Assembly: GCA_019915015.1 (NCBI GenBank)
Contig: JAHBBC010000012.1
Coordinates: 1-64,000, forward strand
DNA length: 64,000 nucleotides
Source: Auriscalpium vulgare
Lineage: Eukaryota; Basidiomycota; Agaricomycetes; Russulales; Auriscalpiaceae
Direction of reading: 5' to 3'
The translations under genes were made by a program, and so were the position numbers. The notes under the pieces are model-generated. The model worked only from the letters and a program-made list of their open reading frames with translations. It did not search any database and was not told the origin of the DNA. Below, in pieces: positions 55,793 to 64,000 of the stretch. Within the stretch, counting starts at the first letter, position 1. The number at the start of each line of letters is the position of its first letter.

Positions 55793-57243
55793 ATGTCCCT
55801 CCCCGCCGCTTCTGCCACCGCTGACAACCTCGACCTCCTCAGCCTGTTGACGCAGGCCCCCTTCGCTGGTTTTGACCTTGGGGATGCCGAACGAGAGGTT
55901 ACGCTACGTCTAGAGTGGGCCGACAAAGTCAACCAGCTTGTGGTGCGTGCTGGTCCCCGACCGCGTCTTTTCCCGGCTTGACTGATGATGAACTCAATTC
56001 CAGACCCTTTCTTCAATCCGCGCGTCCCGCAGCCTGCGCGATCTTGCCTTACACTTCACCTCGCCGATCCTCGAGTTCATGGTGAAGCTCGTTCCAGCGT
56101 CCGCCCCTCTTGCCCAGCGCTTCGAGGGCACCCTCATGCGTACCCTCCCCGACTTAGCGCGCGCCAGCCCGCGGTGGTCCCAGATGTTCTCCCCTTTCCC
56201 CGCCGACGCTACCGATGCGGAACTCCACGTCTTGATCACCATCGTGGAGGCTGGGCTCTGGACCGTGTACTACTTCGGGGACGGTTCTGTCGAATCCTAC
56301 CTCCATGAAATCACGGAGTTGCATGGCGCCTTCCCCACCCTGCGTCCTCAGGGCATGCAGAGTTGGCTCCTACGTGATTTCGACGCCCGGGCCGTCCATG
56401 GGATGTTTGTTATTACCCGCGAAGACGCCGTGTGCCGCGCCCTGGCCTACCACGTCCGTGGTGCCTCCAGCTCCCCCCACTCTCGTGCCTACGCGGGCCG
56501 CCTCACCACGGGCGTGGTGTACTACCTGTTGGGAGGCCTCGCGGAGGACTCGGTGGATATGTTACGGGACTTTACCACCATTTCTGAGGCCTTCGACACG
56601 TTTCGCGATATTTGGGTGGACTGGCCACTGGTGTTGGATCGCCTCGACATGCGCTGGGCCGCGATGGCAACCTGTATGGGCGGGATGCTGGACGCATGGG
56701 GATTAGGATCCCGCCTCCTCGCCAACCTCCAGCCCGCAGACTTCCTGGTCCAGGATATCAGCGTGGCCTCGATTCGCGCCATCGAGCGGATCAGTTCTGC
56801 GCGCCTCTCGCACATCTCCTCCTCCCAAGCCATGGCAGAGATACCCCTAGGCTTCGATGCCATAGTCCATTCCGTTCCTTATCCCTTCTTCTTGACCCGC
56901 GCGCGAACCCTCGCTAGATCGTGTGAAAGGTAAGCGCTGTATCCGTTGCGGCCCGCTGGGCCGGCCACACTTCCCTGTCGGAAGCAAAACCCACACGCTG
57001 GCGCGACCCTCCGTCTTAACGCGACGCGTTGCGCCTCAACCTCTCCGTCTCTCTCTTCCTTTCCCGGCACCTCCGGTTGCTCCTGCCGCTCCCTTTGCGT
57101 CACTCGCCGCTATTGCGCCCCCCGCGCCGGACCATGCCCCTGGCTCTGCCTCGCCCACCGTCGCCGCCCCCTCCTTCCAGGATGTCGGCACGCCTCCGGC
57201 CACTGCGGCGGCTGGTCCCGCTGCCCCCGAGCCTGTCGCTTAG
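55793..57243 (+). CDS. antisense accessory gene inside the Gypsy element, function unknown
   Basis: Exons 55793-55942, 56004-56929 and probably 56985-57243 (in-frame joins) give about 445 residues. It starts MSLPAASATADNLDLLSLLT and continues AGFDLGDAEREVTLRLEWAD and SRSLRDLALHFTSPILEFMV. The body is rich in Trp, Asp and aliphatic residues and looks globular and helical (AGLWTVYYFGDGSVESYLHE, TTGVVYYLLGGLAEDSVDML). The tail is Pro/Ala-rich. If the last intron is not used, translation stops at 56931. The gene has TATAAG at 55726-55731 and AATAAA at 57374-57379. It runs opposite to the retrotransposon, between its integrase and 3' LTR, and is intact while gag-pol is not. I do not recognise the family. 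Confidence 0.7.
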
Positions 57244-57373
57244 CCGATCGCGAGCTTTCTTCAAAAGGAGGTGCCCACTGCTTCAACAGCAGCGGGTCTT
57301 AGTGCCTCGAGGTAGGGACGTGCGCCGCGTCCTGGTCGGGTGTTCCCGCGTCTTGCTGTCCTGCTATCTCCCA

Positions 57374-57379
57374 AATAAA
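57374..57379 (+). terminator. polyadenylation signal of the antisense gene
   Basis: AATAAA lies 131 bp after the stop codon at 57243, and a T/C-rich stretch follows. Confidence 0.55.
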
Positions 57380-57560
57380 GTCGCTTGCTTGATTCACACT
57401 TGCGCGCGCTCCCTCCGATTTGACCCAAGACCCGCCTTGTCCTAAACTTATTGCGTCTGTCGGTGTCCGTCCGCTTTGAGCTTCGCTAGGGTTCGCGAAC
57501 TCGGTTTACCACGTCGTCTTGTCCCCCTTCCGTACTTCCCTTCACGCGAAACTCCGTCTA

Positions 57561-57600
57561 ATCCTCCCCCCAACTGAAATATCGACTGTCCTCAGTCGCC
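57561..57600 (-). promoter_or_regulatory. polypurine tract plus hairpin, copy B
   Basis: CTCCCCCCAACTGAAA (about 57564-57579) is the same as at copy A. It is followed by the hairpin CGACTG-TCCT-CAGTCG (57583-57598). Relative to copy A the stem has changed from A:T to G:C with pairing kept. It could be an internal (central) polypurine tract or the original 3' tract before the antisense gene was acquired. Confidence 0.55.
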
Positions 57601-57620
57601 GTAGTGCTGGGCGGTACTTT

Positions 57621-58031
57621 TTAGACGGTGATCTCGTTGTCCTTGTCATTGTCTTCCAGGGTGGGTTCATCTGCTTCCTCTTCATGAATGGCATCGTGAT
57701 CCTGCCTATCTCCATGAAGGAGCTCATCCACCCTTGACTGCGGGACGTCCAGAAATTCCGGCAACTCTGGCAGCGCAATGTTCGTTCGCGCGAAGTAAGG
57801 CAGAACGCGAAACTCCGCGACCGGTCGGTCGAAGAGCGCACCGTGAAGGTCTGCGAGCATGTAAGGTCCCCCTTTCCGTCGGCCAATTACCACAAACGGT
57901 CCATCGTAGCGCGGAAGCATTTTGCGATCTAATGACTTCTCGTACCGCGTGAACCGTAGGAGGACCAAGTCGCCTCTCTTGAAATTGTAGTCGCGAATCG
58001 TCGCTTCGTGGTCACGCTCGAATTTTACCAC
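57621..58031 (-). pseudogene. Gypsy integrase C-terminus with GPY/F domain
   Basis: The frame has FKRGDLVLLRFTRYEKSLD and YDGPFVVIGRRKGGPYMLAD, the GPY/F module that follows the integrase core in many Gypsy elements. An acidic tail with no chromodomain follows. It is in a different frame from the integrase core; the overlap at 58012-58031 shows a frameshift. Confidence 0.8.
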
Positions 58032-60147
58032 CGCGATGCGTCGCGCTTCTCCTTAACTGCGCTTTTCTCTTTTGTAGGGCAATTGCCCTGCGCGCTATGA
58101 GGTCTGTGGATGACAGTAGAGACTCGGGCGGAGGCATCCAGTATGAGGCCTCGATGATATCCAGCGGCATTAGCGGCTGCGTTCCTGTTACCGCGAAGTA
58201 TGGCGAGCAGCCCATCCTCCGCCTGATCGTTATCCTGTCCGACCAGAATACCGAGTACGCGACCGAGGACCATTTTGCAGCATTTCCATCGGCTGCCTTG
58301 TACAGCGCTTGACGTACGTCGCAGTGAGACCGCTCGACTATTCCGTTGGCTCGCGAATTATACCCCGATATTCGAATGTGCCGGACTCCATACTTATGCG
58401 CCAGGGATTCCAAGGCCGACACAAACAGTGTGCCGTTGTCTGTGACCACTTCTCGCAGGGCGCCCCACCGGCACAAGACGTCTTCAAAAATCCATTTCGC
58501 GATGGCGTCCGCCGTCTCCGCCCTTAGCATTCTCCACTCTGGATAGTGGGTTACGGAGCAGCGTCCTTGCACGATGTATTTGAATCCGCCGCTTGCTGGC
58601 ATATGCATGGTGTCTGCATACATCTTTGCGAAAAGGTTCGCCGGCGTTGCCACCGTTGGCGGTATCAGGCTGTGGCGAACTAGTCGGGTTTCGCAAATAT
58701 GGCACGTTCTCACCCACCAGGCCACGTCTGCGTCCACGTATGGCCACCAGAAACGCTCCAACAGCATCATCCGCGTCGCGTAGACGCCTTTGTGTCCGAC
58801 ATCGTCATGAGCTGCTTTGAGGACCGCGATACGTTGGTCTCCTCCCAGCACGAGTTGGTGCCTGCCTTGGTGGTGCCTTTTGAAAAGGCGGTCCCCATCC
58901 CTGAAGAACTGGATCGCGTATCTAGCGAAACAAGCGAACTGTTTGTCGGTCAAGTCCGCTGGCTGCGCCAGGGTCCCTAACCAGTCCCTGACTAGTTCCA
59001 GCCGCTCATCAGCTTCATGAGCCTTGTCTGATCTGGGAACATTGCGATACATCGCGTCCTGTGCTGGTGCGGGTTGCATTTGGACCGTAGTTGCCCAGAC
59101 GTCGGCCGGTTCATCGTGGGAGCGCCGGGCCTCCTCGCGGCGTATCGCGTCCTGGCTTGAACCAGCCCCATGTTCGTCTGCTATGCTTCCTGGCCACGTC
59201 AGTCCAGCTTGCCGTCGAGAGGCTCTCTCTTGCGCTGTCTTCGGGACTACCATGTTTACAATATGTGCGAAACCATTCGCCGCATCAACCCAGTCTTCGA
59301 AGTCGTCTTCCTGTTCCGGAGCGTCTCCTGGTTGCCTGCGCCGCCTGGATAGGCCGTCGGGCCCGTGGAAGAGTCCCGGCACGTGCACTAGCTCAAAATG
59401 GAACATCAGGATGCCTATAATCCACCTGTTCATACTGGCCGATGGCTCAAGGTCAGGATTTTCCAGCATGCCTTTGATATACCTGGCGTCGACCTCAATG
59501 GTCAGGTTCCTCACCCCTATCAGGTAGACTTTAAGGGCCCGCAGGGCTCGAAAGAGACCGTAGAGCTCCAGCTTGGGCTGCGAGAACCGCGCTTCGCGAT
59601 CGTTTAGCGCGATGCTACCAAATCGAGAATATCGGCGTCTCTTCCTGTCTTGGGGAACGTTGGGGTCCGCCTGACTCAATAGGAAACCCACCGCGATGTA
59701 CGAGGTGTCTACCGCTAGGATCACGGGGGCCTCCGACGTGTAATCAATCGGTAGGAGCGCTGGCGATGCGAGGACTGCCTCCTTGAGGTCCTCCATAGCT
59801 CGCGACTGTTCGGGTCCCCATTCAAACGGGACGTCCTTTCTCGTCAGGTGTGTCAAGGCATGGGCTCGGTGCGCAAAGTTTCGGATAAAGATGCGCAGGA
59901 CTCCAACTGTCCCCAAGAAAGCCCGTACGTCTGAGAGGTCCGTGCACGGCCCCCAATTGCGAATCTTCGCGACCGCCTTATGCCGTTGTTGCCGGGGATC
60001 GTTTCGTATCCTCCGCCTTCCGTCCTGTAGTCCGAGTCCGGCCCCTTCAGGGGAACGTCGTCTATAAAAGGCACCGTAATATGTGGGATTTCCGGTTGGA
60101 GAATAAAGGTCACGTCGTCGTGGAAGATCGGGACGGAATTCGTCCAC
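58012..60147 (-). pseudogene. Gypsy RT thumb, RNase H and integrase core
   Basis: After about 55 residues of out-of-frame sequence it enters VAKIRNWGPCTDLSDVRAFL of the RT connection. RNase H follows (PVILAVDTSYIAVGFLLSQ, FSQPKLELYGLFRALRALK). Integrase has the zinc-binding H-H and CHIC residues (HDDVGHKGVY, VRTCHICETR) and catalytic D, D and E in MYADTMHMPASGG, EVVTDNGTLFVSALESL and NGIVERSHCDVRQAL. These catalytic residues are present, but the frame is cut off from the RT palm by a deletion. Confidence 0.88.
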
Positions 60148-62009
60148 CCCATAGGCAGGGTCACCGGCCGTTTTGCGCCGTACGGCGTCTGGAAAGTCGT
60201 GAGGTCCCTTGAGGCTTCATCTAGTCTCCTTTCGTCATAGCCCACGTAGAGGTCCAGAATTCCCCCGCACGGCCGCCCCGCAAACTGCTCTGCCAAATGA
60301 TCTGGGAAGGGGGGTACTCCTGAGTGCGCGATGGTCACCGCATTCAGGGGTTCCGGGCTATGGACTATACGGAGGCTGGTCCCGTCCTTCTTAACCACAC
60401 AGAACCACCTAGAGCGGTACGACGAGTTTGAGTCCTTGTAGACGCCCGCGGCGATCTTGGTCTTGATGAGCGCCATGACCTTGTCGTATATCCCCGGCGG
60501 AATCGGAATATTTCGCTGAACCCAGGGCCGATGCGGAACTACTGGTATTGTGACGGGGGGGAAGAAGTCTTCTCGGAAGCGCCCCTGCTCCGAGTCGTCC
60601 CAGGCAAATGCTTCGTTTTGTGCACACATAAACGCATGCATGAGCTTCCTTTCTTCCGGCCATAGGAAGTCTCCGTTGTGGACTCGGTCAAATTGTTCGC
60701 GACGCTCCGCGGTGTACCTTCCCGTGGGTACGAAGTCCGGTGGCTTCTCTGGGAGCGGCGGCATATCCGCCAGGGGGTCCCCTCTGATCTCTCTGAGGAT
60801 CCGGAAGTGCTCCGGCAGGTCCGTACGAATGGGCTTCACCTTGAGGTGTGCTGGCTTGTAACGCTTCTTCGTGGCCGCAAAGACTTCGCGCTGCATCGCG
60901 GTCGGCTGTAGCTCACCTCGGTCCGTTTCCTCCTCTCTTTCTCTCCCACTCTCGCCGTCCCCCCAGTCTGCCGTCATCCAAATAAACGTCCCTGCTCTTG
61001 CTCGTTCCTCCTCCTCCTCCTCTCCTTCTTCCGCTCGCTTTGCGAACACTCCCGCGTATTCCTCCGGTAGGTCGCACACAGGGATTCCATTCTCCTCCTG
61101 GTCCTCCAACAAATCCTCTAGTCGCGAAAACCCTCCACCCCCTGCTTCTGGGTTCGCGAGATGCGCTTGCGGCCGCGTGGAATAGTGGGGATTGACGCCA
61201 TGACTCCAGTGTTCGGATCCGTGATCGTGATCGTCTGCCTCTCGTCCGCAAAGTTTTGCACGGTACTTCAGCGTTATACCCCCAATCTTCATCGGGACGT
61301 TTCTAGCCAGGCCTAGCGACCTATCGCGACTTTTGTTGGCCGATATTATATCCAGGCGGACGTTCGGATCGTAATGCAGCCCGAGGTAATGGCATACGTC
61401 CTCGGACATGGAAATGATCTGCGACCCGGGATCCACGACTGCCTTGATATGCGCTTGATTGTCGACTAGTGGCAAAATCGAACGGAGGGCCAGCGATTCT
61501 TTGGCGACTTCCAACGGCTCAGGGTCTGGTTCCCCGTCTCCCTCTTCTCCTAGATCTCCCATCAGAACCTCCACAATGACCTCTCCTACACGCGTCCCCT
61601 CGGGCAACTCCGTTGGCTGGTGTCCCAGGGCTTGCAGAAAGGATTCGGGCATATGGTCCGCGAAGCCCTTCACCACCTTCTCTTCCTCTCCTGCCCCTTC
61701 ATCCTGGTCAAAGTCGAACGGAAAGAGTTCCGGTTCGCTTTCCACCATCGCCTGGACTACTGGTACTCTTGCCTCGTTTGGGACCCGCTTAGGGGTCACC
61801 ACGTTGCGAACTTGAGCGCGCACTTCCGGGGCAATGGACATGAGCTCCCTCTGTGTCAAGGTGACCTCCGCATTCATGGCCCTCTCATAAACCTTGCTTG
61901 CTATTACAGGGTTGCGGACCGGGGCGACCTTATTGTATGCTGGGTCCGCCTTGCACTGCCCCGCGCTTCGTTGGTAACTCGCCGGCCCTATGTACGTCGC
62001 GTCGGGCAC
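59853..62009 (-). pseudogene. Gypsy protease and reverse transcriptase palm
   Basis: Protease active site IKAVVDPGSQIISM (D-P/S-G variant) is followed by a break. After RAKLCGR the expected end of the protease and linker lies in another frame (a TITDPNTG-like sequence is visible near 61200) and about 40 residues seem deleted. RT has VVKKDGTSLRIVHSPEPLN, LDLYVGYDERRLDEASRDLT, GWTNSVPIFHDDVTFILQ and the catalytic FIDDVPLKGP (FIDD in place of YVDD). Downstream of NNGIRR roughly 50 residues up to KIRNWG are missing and the frame changes. Confidence 0.88.
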
Positions 62010-62091
62010 CTTCGCGAAAGGATGGATCAGAGGTGTTGACGGCTCCTCACCCGCTGTGGTGTCTTTGTCGGCCTGCCTTTGTTTGTCTGCG

Positions 62092-62994
62092 CTATCCCCA
62101 GTCTTCCCCTGGTCGGTCGACTGCCTCCGGCTCGAAGGAAACCTGCTTCTTGGCTTGTGTAAACGGCTTTCTCTTCGGGATGACCACCTCTGGGACTCGT
62201 CGCGATCTTTCGCGCTCGCCAGGTAGCAGCCCTATTGCCTGAGGAAACTCGCCCGCGTCCAGTGCGGCCTGCCGGCGTTCCTTCTGAGCTTGCCTTTCCG
62301 CTCGGGCCGTCAGGAGTACTGCCATCTCCTGCTGGCGTTCCGTCATTCTGTCTTTGTCGGTCAATTGCGGCGTCAGTTGGATTAGGCCGGCGACTGTCTG
62401 CACTTTGGCCGGCACCGGCTCGTAGTCCATCGTTGTCAGCATCATGGCTTCTGACTGCCCGTGTTGATTCCCGGCGTAGTACGCCTCCACCCGCTGCTTC
62501 AGCGGGCCTTCCCCTAGTGGGATGAGTCCTCCACTTTTCAGAACGACCCGGTTGTTGTGGTCCCTTGATACGCGACCCGTCGCGATGTAGTCCTGGACCA
62601 CCATACATTCCCTGACGAAGTGCCACGTTTGGCCGCAGAAAAGGCATCCTGACGGCCCCCCCTGTCCGCCTTGATTTCCTTGCGTAGCGTGCGGCTGTTG
62701 AGTTCCTGAGGCACCCCCATAACCCCTCTGACCTCCGTTGTTCCCCTGGTTGACGAGCATCCGCGCGAACTGTTCGGCGACCGCGGCTTTGATTGCTTCT
62801 TGAAACTGTTCTATTTTGATTACAGGCTCCATCGTTGCGACCGCCACTGCCGGACCTGCGCTGACCGCTGGTACGATTGAGGGAGTGCCCCTCAGCTCGT
62901 ACTCTCCTGCCTCTAGTACGTCGGCCATGGGGTACGGTGTTTCTTTATTGTGGTTCGGCAATTTGATCTGCAGTCTCGTCGCCACCCGGTTCAT
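62092..62994 (-). pseudogene. Gypsy gag, C-terminal part with zinc knuckle
   Basis: The frame starts in RVATRLQIKLPNHNKETPYP and has a Gln/Gly-rich stretch. A CCHC knuckle follows (CLFCGQTWHFVREC, C-X2-C-X4-H-X4-C), then a Glu/Arg/Gln-rich helix. It is separated from the N-terminal gag frame by two successive frame changes between 62995 and 63090. Confidence 0.85.
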
Positions 62995-63057
62995 TAGGCT
63001 GTCCTGGAAAGCGCGAAGGAACGCGATATCGCGCTCACGGGTTGAGATCCTGCTTTC

Positions 63058-63960
63058 TTAACCAGGAAGTCGGTGATCGCGAAGAATGCCTACAAGCGCG
63101 TCCATGTCCGCGATGGTATACTTGCGGTCCTCATCGGCTCCCGGGTATAGTTTAACAATGGCGTCCTGAAAGTCTTGGTAGGTCTTGGTGGGATCCTTAA
63201 ACTCCGGCCTCGCTTCCCACTCCTCAGCCGTCGCGACGTCTAGGTAACGCACTGCGTGGCCCTTCTTCGCCGTATCATCCGCTAGTTGAGCCCGGGCAAA
63301 GAGATGGTTCAGCTCGTCGAAGTAACGCGGTAACTCGCGGGCTTCCTGATTGAAAGACGGTGCATTGCGGTCCCCGCGGGTAGGCATTGCGACTGGCGCG
63401 ATGTTGGGCTGAGGCGGTATTACCGGTTGTCCGCCGCCTCCCCCTACTCCACCGCCGCCGCCTCCACCGCCGCCACCTCCTCCGCCACCTGTTCCACCGC
63501 CTCCTCCGCCCGTTCCTGTTCCTTGTTGCTGTGCGTTCATTCCTGACTGTGTTGGCGACTTTGGGTTGCTGGGGTTCTTGCTGCTTGATAGAGCTCGTTG
63601 GGGATTGTTGCTAGGTTCCGCGACGTTCCGCGAAGTCCTATCTTGTAAGGAAACGGCCCGTCCCCATCCCGGACTGACCCGTCCGTTCCTCGAGCATTCC
63701 CCCTCCGGATCATGCCCTGTGTGATGGTTGCTATCGCCACCATCAGAATTCAGAAGCAAACCTTCTAGTCCCTCGATCGTGACGCGATCCCCTCCTGTGA
63801 TCAGGGACCTAGGGTCCTCTCCGGCGCGTCGGATCTCCCTACTGAGGGTCGGTCCACGCGGATCCTCTTCTTCTGATGGCAGACTTGATAGCGATGAGAC
63901 TTCCCCCTGCTCGTCTTGTGGTTCCTCGATTTCTGCCTCTATGGCCGCCTGTCGCGACAT
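63058..63960 (-). pseudogene. Gypsy gag, N-terminal part
   Basis: It starts MSRQAAIEAEIEEPQDEQGE at 63960. It has an acidic/Ser-rich head, a Gly-rich run of more than 20 residues encoded near 63435-63515, and then the capsid-like core (APSFNQEARELPRYFDELNH, TYQDFQDAIVKLYPGADEDR). The frame ends at 63058, where the following capsid helix (FLVKKA, then ISTRERDIAFLRAFQ) is found in the other two frames in turn. Confidence 0.85.
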
Positions 63961-64000
63961 ATTGCGAGCGTCCGCCCTCGTGGTCCTCTGCAGCTGTGTT

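Larger units (their letters stand above)
55037..64000 (-). mobile_element. Ty3/Gypsy LTR retrotransposon, degenerate, 5' end outside the window
   Basis: On the minus strand the order is gag, protease, RT, RNase H, integrase, the Gypsy order. A polypurine tract and a 3' LTR follow at the left. The 5' LTR is beyond 64000. Frameshifts and internal deletions break gag, protease and RT, so it cannot move by itself. Between integrase and the 3' LTR lies a 2-kb segment with a gene on the opposite strand. Confidence 0.9.

Overview
The window looks like a chromosome segment of a basidiomycete fungus, most likely an Agaricomycete (a Polyporales-type wood-decay fungus would fit). The reasons are: genes with many 45-60 nt GT-AG introns, a Plavaka-type transposase, a DUF6532-like protein, an agaricomycete G-alpha with a long helical-domain insert, and several protein families I know only from Agaricomycetes. 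There are no rRNA genes, CRISPR arrays or bacterial-type operons. About two thirds of the window is mobile or repeated DNA, often nested.

1-13.2 kb. A multi-exon gene of an uncharacterised basidiomycete family (71-2864) is followed by CACTATAGTG-rich repeat DNA. Next comes a satellite of about 10.6 near-identical 647-bp units (3481-10333), then a 1990-bp giant inverted-repeat (foldback) element (10335-12324) and the terminal scrap of a GC-rich TIR element. That scrap lies in the remains of an aldo-keto reductase gene (12445-13225, minus).

13.2-22.4 kb. A probable Plavaka (CACTA-like) transposon: transposase (14715-17950), a divergent 218-aa gene (13803-14512) and a DUF6532-like gene (18265-21673). 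These lie between inverted GAGCTTG/CAAGCTC-rich end regions. The DUF6532 gene holds a tRNA-like, SINE-like insertion.

22.4-29.8 kb. A young Copia retrotransposon on the minus strand. Its 385-bp LTRs differ at one position as read, and it has a GAGAG target duplication. A second, almost identical copy of the 1990-bp foldback element, in opposite orientation, splits its reverse transcriptase with an 8-bp target duplication.

30.1-52.3 kb. A gene-rich block of D-lactate dehydrogenase, G-alpha, proteasome alpha-5, an SKT5/Chs4-like chitin synthase activator and a trypsin-fold protein. It lies between two inverted copies of a 3.4-3.8 kb segment, each with one copy of a modular gene of unknown function. 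The left copy has two modules. The right copy has three and is interrupted by a 1692-bp GC-rich TIR element.

52.3-64 kb. A DECH-box RecQ-like helicase gene is cut by a Ty3/Gypsy retrotransposon (minus strand, running off the right edge). The Gypsy gag-pol is decayed by frameshifts and deletions, but between integrase and 3' LTR it carries an apparently complete antisense gene (55793-57243) with its own TATA box, intron and AATAAA. That gene is flanked by two copies of a polypurine-tract/hairpin motif.

The conserved genes are ordinary housekeeping functions and do not form a pathway together. The most unusual items are the paired foldback elements, the inverted duplication around a housekeeping block, the antisense gene in the Gypsy element, and the trypsin-fold protein with a coiled coil inside its catalytic domain. 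Exon limits were read by eye from splice signals and frame continuity.
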